From assembly GCF_963678635.1 (NCBI RefSeq), contig NC_087069.1, positions 14,482,660 to 14,546,659 on the forward strand: a DNA stretch of 64,000 nt, in the 5' to 3' direction. The position numbers were made by a program, and so were the translations under genes. This document shows positions 19,203 through 29,975 of the stretch, piece after piece. The DNA comes from Symsagittifera roscoffensis. Its lineage: Eukaryota; Xenacoelomorpha; Acoela; Convolutidae. Positions within the stretch are counted from its first letter, which is position 1. Each line of letters begins with the position of its first letter. The notes below the pieces were generated by a model. The model was not told the DNA's origin and did not search any database. It saw only the letters and a list, made by a program, of their open reading frames with translations.

Positions 19203-20229
19203 TTGGTTTAAAGGGTACATTTGTAATCTGGAAAAAATTTCCGATTCATTTTTTTGATAACTTTTTCAAAAAAAATACATTTTTGATATAAATAACAATG
19301 GAATAAACAACTTTCATTGACATACTTTTCGGCAGATTGGCGAGCTCAGTTTTTAATTTTTTGAAAATTGCATTTAATTTAGGTTCGAAAAAAGGACGGA
19401 AAATTGCACTCTGCATTGACAAATGACTGATTACTTTTTAAACAATTGTCCATTAAATTTAATAATTTAGAGTCATAATTGCGTCTTCACAAGTAAAACC
19501 CAAACGTTTTTGTTTCTTCAATTAAATCTAATGCTGAAATTTAAAACCATAGTCTTTAATTTAATGAGTTCATTCTATGCTCCAGTTGAAACAGTTTTCC
19601 CCGGTTAATATGGCTGGTAAGAAACTGTATTAGAAAGCAGTTTTATCTCAAAAAAATTGAAAAAACGTTCATAGAAAAATCTGCGATGAGAGAAACGAAC
19701 AATTAAAGGGGCTCCAAGATTGTACCATAGTTGGTCGCCTACGAGCTTGGTTTGAACTTCCGGAAAGGTAGGAGACAAATACTGAAGACGCGGTGTCCAG
19801 TTTTTCAACATTGGTAGAGCAGGCTTGTTTCTTTTTTCCCAAACCCTCAAATGCTTTAAGCTTTTATGATGAAAAGAGTGGCTTTGCGGTATCAGGTTTA
19901 CCAATCAACTACGTTTAAACTACTATGTTTAGTTTGCCTACTCTAATAGCAGTTTGACTTTAGTAGCTGCAAACTTAGCGGAAAATTTATGAGAGGCAAA
20001 CTTGGCAGGTTATGAGAAAATAAAAAAGTGCGATGACAAAGTGCTTAGTTTGTGAAATTTCAGCGATTTCCGCAAAAGACTGAAACTCGACTTGTTGCCT
20101 TCTTTTTTTCTTTGATCTTATTTGCAGTTTTGAGTTCCACATATAATTAGCTAAAAACAGCCAAAATTGAGGAATCTGCAACAAAATTTACTGGATCTGG
20201 AACAGTCTGTGTTCCACAAGTATATATGC
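19203..20229. other. AT-rich intergenic sequence
   Basis: No gene seen. ORFs on the minus strand (19605-19904, 19987-20184) lack supporting splice or composition signals. 20160-20205 contains GGAATCTGCAAC motifs related to the 12.3-12.7-kb minisatellite. Confidence 0.4.
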
Positions 20230-20783
20230 ATTCATTTCACTTCTTTTTGTTCCGACTTTGGATACGAAAGTAACCGAATAATTGTGCTCGGGTGGGTTTT
20301 TTTTTCTTCAGACAAATTTCGACTTTTTAACTGGCCATTTTTGACGGAATTTTTAAAAATCATTCGAAAGCTATTGTTGTCTTGAGCTCACATTTGAAAA
20401 GATATTTCAACTGCGATTATTTTTCTTATAGTTATGGGGGTTTGAAGATTGCCATTTTGGCCAATTTGCTACAACTAACGCGCAATATATTTTGCTCCAT
20501 TAACGCGTAAGCGGAGAGTCAATCCGTCCTAAAATTGTTCCAAATTGGTTGAAAGAGGAAATTTTTCCTTAACTGATTTGTTACAAGGAGCAAACTTATT
20601 CTTTTGTACTTAATATGGCGTGTGGGGGGAAGATTTCATTAAAAAAAATTCAAATTTAAAAAAAAAAAAATTTTTTCTTTTTGTTTTATTATATTTAACT
20701 TTTTTTGATGTTATTACTGCTCCATAAAACCTTAAAAGGCAGTCGGAACATTCAGGGCTTCGCTCTGATACGAGCAGTCTTGT
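20230..20783 (+). repeat. Hairpin-ended dispersed repeat, fuller copy c
   Basis: Best plus-strand copy: a TTGTTCCGACTTTGGATACGA start region, GTGCTCGGGTGGGTTTT, an internal palindrome-like AACGCGCAATATATTTTGC...ACGCGTAAGCGG, and the end CATTCAGGGCTTCGCTCTGA + TACGAGCAGTCTTGT. No coding capacity. The subterminal hairpin and a fixed end without inverted repeat suggest a Helitron/Helentron-like non-autonomous element. Confidence 0.65.
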
Positions 20784-20798
20784 TAATTTTCTGCGCAG

Positions 20799-20970
20799 CT
20801 CGCTCCCTTTTGCGGAATCCACTCACATCATTACTTTCTACGGTGACATTCGACAAGAATGGACAAAACGCAATTTCGTATTTGAATTTTTATCGGAACA
20901 TCTGACCGAGAAAATTGATGGTTTTGATGGATTAGTGACGCTAATTGAACGATTAGACGAATCGCGAGAG
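20799..20970 (+). CDS. Probable host exon upstream of the Maverick insertion
   Basis: The open frame encodes about 57 residues ending DGLVTLIERLDESRE, followed by the donor GAG|GTTAGT at 20971. The last 40 codons (GDIRQEWTKRNFVFEFLSEH onward) look protein-like. The first part contains the GCGGAATCC repeat motif, so the true exon start may lie downstream of 20820. The frame ends in phase 0, matching the open frame that resumes at 36300 on the other side of the Maverick. Function unknown. Confidence 0.45.
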
Positions 20971-21067
20971 GTTAGTTTTGACTAACATGCTAATTTCAAA
21001 AAAAATTCGATTTGGACGTGAACGACACGTAACCTTTCTATATTTCGCACCACCTGAAACTGCGGAA

Positions 21068-21073
21068 CCAGAA
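21068..21073. repeat. Left 6-bp target duplication CCAGAA of the Maverick-like element
   Basis: CCAGAA directly precedes the left inverted repeat and recurs at 36296-36301 directly after the right one. Six base pairs is the duplication length reported for Maverick/Polinton integration. Confidence 0.65.
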
Positions 21074-21580
21074 TAGTAGAAGGGTGAGGGAGAGTGGGGG
21101 GGGGGGGTGCCTGCTGACCCCCATGTATTAAGATAGGGAATAGAGCATCCGGTCAGCAGGCTATGTATTAAGGTTGGGTATAGAGTCTACAATGTATTAA
21201 GATAGGGAATAGGTTTCCCAATGTATTAAGATACGAGGTTTCAGATGGTAAGATGGTAAGTTTTTTTCGGCGCCCGAATTTCTCATGTGTAGATTTCGCT
21301 ATGTATAAGAAATTCATTGTAGGTAATTAAGAACTCATTAGCGAATAGGATTCTCAATGTATTACGATGATAGGTTTCCTATGTATTACGATGGTAGGTT
21401 CCAGATGGTAAGATGGTAAGTTTCAAAAAAATTTTGGCGCCCGAATTTTTTGAGCTCGATTTTGCCAATACTTGCGTTTCTTAGTCAACTTCTACGGTTT
21501 AGATGTTTTGATTATTATTTTAAAAGGTTTGATTCAGCGAGAAAACTATCTAAAGCTATACTGAAACCTACTGAAACTTC
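21074..21580 (+). repeat. Left terminal inverted repeat of the Maverick-like element
   Basis: Begins TAGTAGAAGGGTGAGGGAG, followed by a G13 run, and extends to GAAACTTC at 21580. It is rich in ATGTATTAAGATAGGGAAT and AGATGGTAAGATGGTAAG motifs. Two sub-repeats end in GGCGCCCGAATTT (about 21280 and 21440). Confidence 0.9.
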
Positions 21581-24234
21581 AAAAAAATTCAAATTTTTCG
21601 AGAAAAAATTGCAAAAATTTCAAGTATTTGGAAAAAATTGCAAAAATTTCAAGTATTTGGAAAAAATTGCAGAAAACTCATAATTTTGGCTAATTTATTG
21701 TTGCTTTTGATCTAATTTTAAACATACTTTTACGTATAGACTTTAAAAATAAGCTAAGACTGTATGTTAATTGGCATTATGTTGAGACAATGATACAAAA
21801 TTTTGAATAAAAAAAATGACTTTTTCAACAATTTTTCCTCAAACTATTGAAATACGATGAAGTTTACCTTAATTTGAACTAAATATTTGGTTATAAAATG
21901 CTCTAAACACTGAAAAGAAGGTTCATAGTAGCAGAATCAATATTGAAACTTCCGGAAAACAGTGAAATTAGTCGTAATTTTTGAGAAGGTAAAATGAAAA
22001 TTAATCAAATTTACATGAAATTTTCCATTTCGAACCTTTTATTTTGGTTTTTAACTGTTTTTTTTGTCCAGTTCATGGATTATTTTTAGGAATCTCAATT
22101 CAAATGGACATTAAGGGTAATATATTATGAAATTTCTAAATCAAACTCCATGATTCAACTCCTCCCCATTTTTTTCTCATTGAATTACCCAAATTTGTAC
22201 AAAAATTTTAACTTGTGAGAAATTTTTCATGTTAAAAAATACAAATTTCTGATTATTGATAAAAAATGAACAGTTTATTGCTAAAATTGTTTAAAATGGG
22301 ATAAATGCTTCTTTAAATTTATTCGATATTGGTTCAAATTCAACAAAATTTTCTTCATAACTGATGATTATCTCTCTGTTGCTTCTGCAACATAACTTTC
22401 AAGATTTTCCGCAGAGTTTTTCCATGTTTTAAAGTTATTCTTGCTTTCTGTTTAAAACATGTTTTCGCTTTTGAACACACTTTACTAGAAAATTTAGTCA
22501 AAACTGGAGAATTTAGGAGGAAAATAGTATCAATTGAACGAACAATTTGCTAGCAGAGACGAAATTAGAACTGATACCGTATGATTATTACAATAAAAAA
22601 GTTAATATCTTCCTCAAGTTTCCCCTGTTCAGTTGATATTGTAAACTATTTATGCAAAAATACACACTTTGGGATCATTAACTATCACTTTTCTTGCAAA
22701 ATAGTTATTAACTCGCTTTTTTTCTCAATTTATGGCGGAAATTTTCTCAAAAATATCCAAGTGAGAAAGAATTGGTGCTAGTTAAAGCATTCAAAAATAT
22801 ATGTACACAATGAGAATATAAAGGTGTATTTTTACGATCTAAGAACAAATTAGGAGCAGCTCTATTAGTTATAATCTGAAAATCTCCGGAAATACGCAAA
22901 AGAACCTAGTTCCTAACATCTACAATATAAAAACTTCTGAAAGAGCGAGTCTCAAAAAATTGATTTAGCAAAGCAAATCAAGGTGCAAACTGGAACAATT
23001 GTGTAATTTTCCGATTTTTATTAAGAAAAAAACTCTATGTAGTAAAAATGTAGTAATGTATTGTATATAGTGTTGTATATTCTATGTAGTATTGTGTATG
23101 TATGTAGCAAGGAAAAGTAGATCTTGAAAGCAAGTTTTCGATTTATGCTTTATGTATCTTCTTCCAAAAGATGTCGAATTGGGTTTGCTTCTCAAAAATT
23201 ATCCTCAAAACATTTGATCTTTCATATAAAGTACCTAATATATCAAATGATAACAATTTTTTCTAATGAATTACGCATAATTAAAAGACTTTGAGAATTT
23301 TTATGTCGGATTTTTTCTCAAGATATACTTTATAAGCTAAATTTTAGTAAAACTATCTCAAATCTCCTAAGGAATAACTTGAGTTTCTATCTCATTTTAG
23401 CATTTTCTCAGTTTCTGCTTCATCTACTATCTGCCAAATGAATCCAATTTGAGCAAATTTTTACTTGAAAATTGAATTTTAGATGGAAAAATGTATCGTT
23501 TCAAGTTCAATAATCCGAAGCTGAATTAATACCATAAATCCTTTACTAAAAAGCTTTAAAAGATTTTCTCAACCTCATAACTGTATAATGCTGTTTTAAA
23601 TCTGAATTTCCATTTTAGACTAAATTTTTAGTTGGAATGATGTATATCATTATCTTGAAACTTTCAAAGTTTAGCAAAATATACATTTTTTCCAGGTCAT
23701 TTATCAATTTCTTTTCTGAAATCATCAAAAAATCAATAGAAAAACGTAATTCTTGATAAGTCAAACCACATTATTTGCTTAAAAAGCCCTGCTCTATGAA
23801 CACTTTTACAAGCACTAAACAAGGAAAACTTTAAAATAGTAACTAGAAAAAACCTTTCAATTAGTTGATGTTTTCCAAATATCCAAGTTTTACAATTTTT
23901 AGGCGAATACTTAAATACTCATTAGCATATGTTATGCACTTTACTACAATTTTATCACAACAAAGTCTCCGCAAGCTTGCAACCAAGGGAGTTTTTACTG
24001 TTGATTAAAAGTTTTCGGATCGAGTTCCATGGAAAGCTTCACGACGATTTGAACTCAATTTTTGCTGTCTTTAACATCAATCAAAACCTTTGAATAAAAA
24101 AATAAATGACAGTTCAGGTAATGTAATGAAAACACTGTATAATTACTGACTAGATTTGTTACAATTGCTGAGACTTTTCAGATTCAGTAAAAACTATTAA
24201 TCATAGTAATTTCTAAGTTTTTCAAAAAAAAACT
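21581..24234. other. Left interior of the Maverick-like element, no recognisable gene
   Basis: 2.6 kb of AT-rich sequence with no ORF above about 66 codons and no integrase or ATPase motif by eye. A short tandem AAATTGCAAAAATTTCAAGT duplication occurs at 21606-21670. It may hold decayed genes. Confidence 0.5.
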
Positions 24235-24474
24235 TTAAAGTTTTACCTTTTCCTGAAGTGTGTTTGGAGTCTGCTGATCACATAATTTAATATTATGCTG
24301 AGAATGCTTCTTCTTGAAATAATTAGCGAGTTCCTCGCTGCTATAAGTATAAAAATTACAGTTAGAACACTTCAAAACACCACATGTTCTACGATGTCTT
24401 GATGCATCTTTGTGAGTGTATTCCCTGCCACATTCAAGACATGCAACTCTTTCGTTTCTATTGAGTGAATGCAT
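24235..24474 (-). CDS. Small zinc-finger protein resembling the polymerase N-terminus (79 aa)
   Basis: The N-terminus MHSLNRNERVACLECGREY closely matches the polymerase ORF start at 32435 (MPSLNRNEKVICEDCDKEY), including the C-x2-C pair and the D-A-x-R-H-R that follows. A second C-x2-C with a late H-x2-H (about residues 36-62) makes a second zinc-binding candidate. The protein stops at residue 79, but GAAAAG|GTAAAA near the end could be a splice donor, so it may be a first exon. CCAATCAGAA motifs lie upstream, as for the polymerase. It may be a regulatory or DNA-binding protein derived from a duplicated polymerase 5' end. No enzymatic motif. Confidence 0.6.
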   Translation of the reverse strand: MHSLNRNERVACLECGREYTHKDASRHRRTCGVLKCSNCNFYTYSSEELANYFKKKHSQHNIKLCDQQTPNTLQEKVKL

Positions 24475-24684
24475 GTCAATAGTAAGGAAAAATTAAATGG
24501 GAGATTTAAAATGTACCAAATTTTTAGATAAGGTGAGTTCAATAGCCTCAAAAAATGAATAAAGTAAGTAAAAACAGCAAACTTATTAACCAACTGTTTT
24601 TAACGAGAAAGAAAATCAGAATGGATATGCTATTTAGCCTAGCTGAAATAAAAATCATCCAATCTAACCATGGAATTTTCAAAA

Positions 24685-25025
24685 ATATCAACCAATCAGA
24701 ATCGAGCATTAATTACAAGGAAACTTTTATCTTTTCTGATATCAACCAATCAGAATTGAGATTCAATAGTCATGTGATTTTCGACAAATTCAAGATCCAC
24801 CAATCAGAATTGAGCTTCGAAAGTCATGTAATTTTCAACAAATTCAATGTCAACCTATCAGAATTGAGCTTCAAAAGTCATGAAATTTTCAAGAAATTTA
24901 AATTCAACCAATCAGAGTAGAGCTCTTCTTCTCATGAATTTTTCAACAATTTCTTTAACTTTTGTAGATTTTGAGGATACTTTCACAGACATTGTGTGTG
25001 ATAATAACCAATCAGAATGAAGTAA
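24685..25025 (-). promoter_or_regulatory. Array of CCAATCAGAA motifs upstream of the zinc-finger gene
   Basis: ACCAATCAGAAT-type motifs begin at about 24691, 24745, 24799, 24853 (CTATCAG variant) and 24907, an exact 54-bp period, with a further one at 25007. The core matches the consensus for the CCAAT-binding factor NF-Y. The array lies upstream of the minus-strand gene ending at 24474. The 121-codon plus-strand ORF across it (24555-24920) is a translation of the repeat. Confidence 0.55.
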
Positions 25026-25157
25026 TCACAGATTTTAAAAACTTTGTAGATCAGAACCAGACTATGTTTATGAAACTTCTTAATCAATAAATTTTATTGA
25101 ATAACTAAGATTTGAAGTTTGATACCCTAGTGGGATAAATGAGATTTCTTGTCTGGT

Positions 25158-25712
25158 TTATATTGTTTTTTCGATATTCAATTCAAATTTTGAAATTTCG
25201 AACAAAATTTTTCCGATTTGTTCTATTTCTAAACAGTGAAAAAAGAAATTACCAAAATATACGTTTTTATCGTTTTGTTTTTGGTATATTGTAGTATAAA
25301 CAACCGGAAGTCTATTAAATTTGGATAAACGATCAAAAGATATTCTGACAAATCTGGAATTTGTATTTGTATCAAATTCAAAACAGTAATCGAATTGATG
25401 TTCCTTATCTCCAATTTCTGTTTCATAGGCTCTTCCATTGTTTTGTTTTTTACTGATAGACCACCCATTCTGAGTTAACTCTTCTAAATAAAAACATTGT
25501 TGATAAATCTGACAGTACTCTTCTTTTTTGTAATCTCCTCTCCATCTTTTTAACAAAACTATTGAACTTTCTGTGTTTCTATACAAATTAAAACTTATAC
25601 ACTCTCCATCAACTTCATCTGTCCACCACTCTTGTAGTTTTTTGTAGTAGTTCAATTTTAAGATCTGATAAACGTTCAATTCAGACATTGAAAACGCTTT
25701 TGATGGAAACAT
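25158..25712 (-). CDS. 184-aa Maverick accessory protein, possible PC4-like fold
   Basis: Intact ORF starting MFPSKAFSMSELNVYQIL. The C-terminal half (about residues 110-175) has alternating strands ending in a helix: RFVRISFDRLSKFNRLPVVY, then YFGNFFFHCLEIEQIGKILF. The same layout occurs in the 174-aa neighbour at 26215-26739 and, shorter, in the 165-aa proteins. Strand-rich modules ending in such a helix recall the PC4/coactivator p15 single-stranded-DNA-binding fold, but this is pattern inference. A second start at codon 8 is possible. A CCAAT motif lies 140 bp upstream. It is the same orientation as the neighbouring minus-strand genes. Confidence 0.55.
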   Translation of the reverse strand: MFPSKAFSMSELNVYQILKLNYYKKLQEWWTDEVDGECISFNLYRNTESSIVLLKRWRGDYKKEEYCQIYQQCFYLEELTQNGWSISKKQNNGRAYETEIGDKEHQFDYCFEFDTNTNSRFVRISFDRLSKFNRLPVVYTTIYQKQNDKNVYFGNFFFHCLEIEQIGKILFEISKFELNIEKTI

Positions 25713-26214
25713 TTTTTACTGAAATATATGAAGAAACTTACAAAACTTGAATTGTTTTTATCATTTTTAAAGTATTTTGAAGTAACAGTCACTGTAAATA
25801 TTTTTTAAATTATTTAGAGTCTAATTAGTTTCAAGGAAATTCATGTAGCCAATAAAAACCTCAAATTAAGGCACAAAAAATTGAAAACAACCAATGAATT
25901 TCAAAAAGCTAAAAAAATAATGATAATGTTTTTAATTAAATATACATTCTTGTTTATAATTTTCGTAAATTGAGGCAAAATTTAGCTAAATTTTGATGAA
26001 AACAGTTATTAAATAGATTTATCTGTAATTTCATAAACAAATACTGGAAAATCACTTCATTATTGGTTAGTGTTTTATGTCAATTTCGATTAAATTGTAT
26101 GTTTTGTCTGACTTTTCCTCAAATATTATAGCTCTAAATATACACTTTAGGGAGAAAAAATAGTTTTGAACCAATAATACCTCAATTACCAAACATGCAA
26201 AACATCACAAAGCT
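25713..26214. other. Intergenic spacer in the Maverick-like element
   Basis: 500 bp of AT-rich sequence between two minus-strand genes. CCAAT or ATTGG motifs occur near 25852, 25892, 26062 and 26165. No ORF. Confidence 0.4.
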
Positions 26215-26739
26215 TTACTGAGGTTTACAATTATCAACAAACATAAAGTCTCCCAATATTCTGGACAGTTCTTTGAATTCGTTCAAAGTATAGTTGACAT
26301 ATGCAACTTGCTTCAAGTCTTCATTTTCCTTTGCAGTGAAGAGTCGAATCTGAATGTAGGGTGGCTTGCTCACGTTGTACTTCTTGATTGTGACACACAC
26401 CCTCCTCATATTGTACGTTGCTATTTCATACACTCTATTACAGATGTCGAGCTCCTGATCCATAGTTGATTCTCTGCCAGATTTGGCTTCATATATAGGT
26501 ACGAGTCCAAGATTTTCAGCATCGTGAATAACAGTATTCCGTATTGCGGATATTGCTTCGCCTTCTTTTTCACTAAGATAGACTTGTTGAGAATTTTTAA
26601 ATTGTCCCAAATCATTTATTTTTAATAGTTGAAAGCACGGTTCCAAGCATATTTTTCTCTTGTAGGATTTTTGGAACCAAACAAATCTCCCAATTCTTTT
26701 TTGATTTTTTTGAAAATTCAATATAGTTGGAACTATCAA
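26215..26739 (-). CDS. 174-aa Maverick accessory protein, possible PC4-like fold
   Basis: Intact ORF. The N-terminal half is basic. From about residue 100 it reads RRVCVTIKKYNVSKPPYIQI, then KQVAYVNYTLNEFKELSRIL, a strand-strand-loop-strand-helix pattern similar to PC4-like DNA-binding modules and to the C-terminal half of the 184-aa protein. It is divergently transcribed from the 26960 gene with 220 bp between starts, so they probably share a control region. An SSB-like role in protein-primed replication would make sense but is inference. The first methionine is used as start; no closer alternative is better. Confidence 0.55.
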   Translation of the reverse strand: MIVPTILNFQKNQKRIGRFVWFQKSYKRKICLEPCFQLLKINDLGQFKNSQQVYLSEKEGEAISAIRNTVIHDAENLGLVPIYEAKSGRESTMDQELDICNRVYEIATYNMRRVCVTIKKYNVSKPPYIQIRLFTAKENEDLKQVAYVNYTLNEFKELSRILGDFMFVDNCKPQ

Positions 26740-26959
26740 CTTTTCTCGAGTACATTTTGAAGAACAAACTGATCACATGAGGAGAAATGAGAGGAATGAC
26801 TTTGAGATTAAATGAAAATGGAAGTAAGCAGTATGAGTCATCGCCATTTCCATTTATGGAAGTAGTACCAAATATGGAAGGATTTCCCTATATGGAAGCT
26901 GCGTAGGCGTTACTACTACTATATAACTCCACCATTTTCTGCAAAAATCATTTTTCTCA
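26740..26959 (+). promoter_or_regulatory. Divergent promoter with TATA box
   Basis: A CTATATAACT box at about 26920 lies 40 bp before the ATG at 26960. Upstream are three TATGGAAG-type motifs (26856, 26873, 26890), two of them extended to AT/ATATGGAAG. It separates the 174-aa minus gene from the 199-aa plus gene. Confidence 0.45.
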
Positions 26960-27559
26960 ATGGCAGCTGCTATGTGTCAAGCTCTTCCCAGCTTTTATTC
27001 AGATTATAAGAGTAAATCCTTGTTTATTTCTGTTTCCAACGATTTTTACAAAAAATACATAGAAACCCAAGATTATTGCGTCTCTACTCACAATTCTTTC
27101 TGTTCCTTGGGAAATTGCAAATTTCATATAATTTTAATTGGAACTTCCCTTAGGCAAATTCTTCAGAGATTAAACAAATATCAATACACATATCAAGAAA
27201 TTGATTTTCTTTACTCTTTGTACAAGCACAGATTCTTTTCGAGTATTGTCACATCAAGTGGGGAAGTCTTCAATCAGCTTAGTTGTGGAGTGCAGCATAA
27301 ATTACGATGGAAAGGAGCAGAAAAAACACCAAGTGTATCAAGGAAACGACTTGTTCGCAAAAAGTTCAAAAAAAATTATCTAAGTTCTAATCAAAAACTT
27401 GCATCTACGCAAACTCTTGGCTCAGCATTTTTAGACAGAATTCGTAAAGTACAAAACTCAAAATATGAACATGATTTGTTAAAAATAATTGACTGTTTTA
27501 TTGATGGTTATGGATTTGTAAATAGTGATCATGTCAATTTTTCAATAAAAAACTTCTGA
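26960..27559 (+). CDS. 199-aa basic Maverick protein of unknown function
   Basis: Intact ORF with a good TATA box 40 bp upstream and CTCAATGG at the start. Residues 1-105 are mixed, with several cysteines. Residues 120-145 are strongly basic (SRKRLVRKKFKKNYLSSNQK). The C-terminus has DLLKIIDCFIDGYGFVNSD. The sequence from codon about 143 onward is duplicated 2.08 kb downstream (29469-29640), where only the 3' end of the gene survives. A DNA-binding or terminal-protein-like role is conceivable from the charge but unproven. No known motif recognised. Confidence 0.55.
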   Translation: MAAAMCQALPSFYSDYKSKSLFISVSNDFYKKYIETQDYCVSTHNSFCSLGNCKFHIILIGTSLRQILQRLNKYQYTYQEIDFLYSLYKHRFFSSIVTSSGEVFNQLSCGVQHKLRWKGAEKTPSVSRKRLVRKKFKKNYLSSNQKLASTQTLGSAFLDRIRKVQNSKYEHDLLKIIDCFIDGYGFVNSDHVNFSIKNF

Positions 27560-27689
27560 TATTCCATCTATTTTCTCTCATATGTTTACAAAGTTACCAT
27601 TAATTACCAAAAAAAATCACCGTTGTCAAAAACATTTGCAGAAAAATTTTCAAACATGTAAGAGGGATGTAATGTTTTTTTTGATTTTC

Positions 27690-28188
27690 AAAAAAAAGGC
27701 AAAAAACATTTCAATTTTTTTTAACAAGTTGTAAAAAGTGTTTCAATTTTTTTTGACATAATGCGAAAAATGTTTCAACTTTTTTGAGAAGATGCGAAAA
27801 GTGTTCTACTTTTTTTAACAAGATGCGAAAAGTGTTTTACTTTTTTCGATAAAATGTGAAAAGTGTTTCAATTTTTTCGACAAAATGCGAAAAGTGTTTT
27901 ACTTTTTTTAACAAGATGCGAAAAGTGTTTTACTTTTTTCGATAAAATGTGAAAAGTGTTTCAATTTTTTCGACAAAATGCGAAAAGTTTTTTACTTTTT
28001 TCGATAAAATGCGAAAAGTTTTTCAATTTTTTCGACAAAATGCGAAAAGTGTTTTACTTTTTTCGATAAAATGCGAAAATCGTTTCAATTTTTTCGACAA
28101 AATGCGAAAAGTGTTTTACTTTTTTCGACAAAATGCGAAAAGTGTTTTACTTTTTTTCGACAAAATGCGAAAAAGTGTTTCAATGTAG
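27690..28188. repeat. 31-bp minisatellite, about 16 copies
   Basis: Unit GCGAAAAGTGTTTTACTTTT + TTCGACAAAAT, with alternation of TTTTAC and TTTCAA forms. ORF 27949-28188 is a translation of it. Unit B has only loosely related GCAAAAATT stretches at the same place, so amplification was local. Confidence 0.85.
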
Positions 28189-28444
28189 AAAGTGTACAAG
28201 ATGCAATATCGATTAGGTAACTTTTTAATTGTGTACAGTTTTTCTAGTGTTTTTCCGAATTTTTGTGCAAAAATTAATCAAATTTTTTAACATGTGTGCG
28301 AGTTTGGAGCACTTAACTAAGTTCTAATTGTTTTTCAATGGTTTAACTTGAACCTCTCATCTATTCTCATAATTAAAATGAAATTGAAGAAATTAATTAC
28401 AGAAAACGAAGTCAAAACCAAACAACTTTTATTTACAAAAACAT

Positions 28445-28942
28445 TTAATCAAAGAGCTGTTGAGCAGCAGAAGAGTTCTTGAGGTTCTCTATAGAACGCA
28501 GAGCTGGACGAGGTTCCATTGCTGGTGGTTGTTGTGGAACTGGAGGTGTCATTGTTTCTGAGAAACTCTCATCTTCATCTATTGTGATGGGGTTTTCGGC
28601 TGATCCTGCCTCCTCCCAAGGAAAGAGGAAGTCGTCGACTGGTTGAGCCACAAATCTTGAGTCCGGAACCTCGGGATAGTTCATTCCCACATGATCAGAA
28701 ACTTCCCCCATTATTTGCCTTGTTCCAAGTTGGTTCTCTGTGATGGGAACTTGCATCATATGATGTTCGTTGAAATCCCTTCGCATCACTTCCACCATGT
28801 GCCAGACTTGGATTGGGAAGTCAATTCGTGCCAGAAAAACTCCGTAGACTGTTTCTCGCACTTGGACTTTTACTAGATCAGGTGAAAATTCTACAGAGTA
28901 CATAAGGTTGCTGTTTTGCACTGAGAAGATCATTTTGAGCAA
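28445..28942 (-). CDS. 165-aa Maverick accessory protein, paralogue A
   Basis: Intact ORF. Residues 1-60 have a strand-rich block (DLVKVQVRETVYGVFLARID) followed by a helix (QVWHMVEVMRRDFNEHH), which recalls PC4-like single-stranded-DNA-binding domains. The rest is acidic and Pro-rich with DDFLFPWEE and a conserved tail (RPALRSIENL...AAQQLFD). It is about three quarters identical to paralogue B at 30463-30960, with differences mostly conservative and no stop or frameshift in either. CCAAT motifs lie 170-210 bp upstream (29118, 29149). Acidic-tailed DNA-binding proteins are typical of replication SSBs. That role is inference. Confidence 0.6.
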   Translation of the reverse strand: MLKMIFSVQNSNLMYSVEFSPDLVKVQVRETVYGVFLARIDFPIQVWHMVEVMRRDFNEHHMMQVPITENQLGTRQIMGEVSDHVGMNYPEVPDSRFVAQPVDDFLFPWEEAGSAENPITIDEDESFSETMTPPVPQQPPAMEPRPALRSIENLKNSSAAQQLFD

Positions 28943-29479
28943 TAAATTGAGTAAAGAGTAAAAATAAGAAAAAGTTGAGAGAGGGGTAGTTGACGGAAGA
29001 TAAGTTGAAATTAGGATGTTTAGAGCTGAGAGAGGAGGTAGTGGACGGTGGTTTAGTTGAAAATAAAATGATTTTTAGTTAGGAGTTAGGGGTACCTTCA
29101 ACTCGACTGTGTAGGTTCAACCTATCAGAATTGATTTTCCTTATTTGGATTGTAGCTGTGTCCAATCACATTTCAGCTTCCTTTTATGGGATTCTTGGAT
29201 AAAAGTCGTATCCAATCGGAAACAAAGCTCCATTTTGATTATTGTCGTTTCCAATCACAAAAATGTTCAACTTTGTTCAAGTTGTTGAACTTTCCTTCTG
29301 AGGAAGCTTTTAAGGTTTTAAGTCTTCCAAATAAGTAAAAATATACACAAAAGCAATCGCAAAAATAAATGACTAAAAGTTGTTTGCTGTAAAAATAAGA
29401 AATATTGCCGATACAAGTAACAAAAGAAGGAAAATTAAAAAAAGTAGCATCTCTGCAATTTTTTTATTTCTAATCAGGA

Positions 29480-29640
29480 ACTTGAGTCCACTCAGACTCT
29501 TGCATCAGCTTTTTTGGAAAGAATTCGAAAAGTTGAAAACTCAAAGTATGAGACTGATTTATTGAAAATTGTTGATTGTTTCATTGATAGTTATGGTACT
29601 GTAAATAGTAGCGTATCAATTTTCCTATTATTAGTTGAAT
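29480..29640 (+). pseudogene. Duplicated 3' end of the 199-aa gene
   Basis: Encodes a near copy of the last 50 codons of the 26960 gene (RIRKVENSKYETDLLKIVDCF), with a one-base frame change near 29510. It lacks a start and promoter, being only the truncated left end of duplication unit B. Confidence 0.7.
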
Positions 29641-29975
29641 ATTTGTTCATAAAAATCTTGTCAAACACGTGTGCAAAAATTAACTTAGAGTTTTTTCGCA
29701 AGATGCAAATTTGGATTTGATTTTTTCAGCACGTTTGCAAAAACTTAATTAAAATTTTTTTACAGGTGCAAAAACTGTTTTGGTTTTTTCAACAAGTGCA
29801 AAAATTTTCAAGAAATTTTTGTGTTAGATGCAAGTTTTTTCGTGGTTTTTTTGAAAACAAATGCAAAAATCTAACTTATTTTTTCTTATTCATATGCAAA
29901 AATTGCAAAATTTTATTGTAAAAAACTTGTTAAATTAATGCTAAAAATTTTTCATAATTGCTGACTTTGAGTGCT

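Larger units (their letters stand above)
27386..29468. repeat. Unit A of a 2-kb tandem duplication inside the Maverick-like element
   Basis: Contains the 3' end of the 199-aa gene, a minisatellite, the first 165-aa minus-strand gene and its CCAAT promoter. It is collinear with 29469-31480 at an offset of about 2.02-2.08 kb. The junction is sharp at TCTAATCAGGAACTTG (29469). Confidence 0.8.

Noticed and set aside
22581..22781. 66-codon ORF in the left interior of the Maverick-like element
   Set aside because: AT-rich, no motif, no promoter signal. Not distinguishable from chance.
24555..24920. 121-codon plus-strand ORF with repeated INQSEL motifs
   Set aside because: It is the translation of a 54-bp tandem CCAATCAGAATTGAG repeat (54 is divisible by three, so the frame stays open). 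Better explained as a promoter array.
27949..28188. 79-codon ORF with repeated FFDKMRK motifs
   Set aside because: Translation of the 31-bp minisatellite; no start context or conservation.
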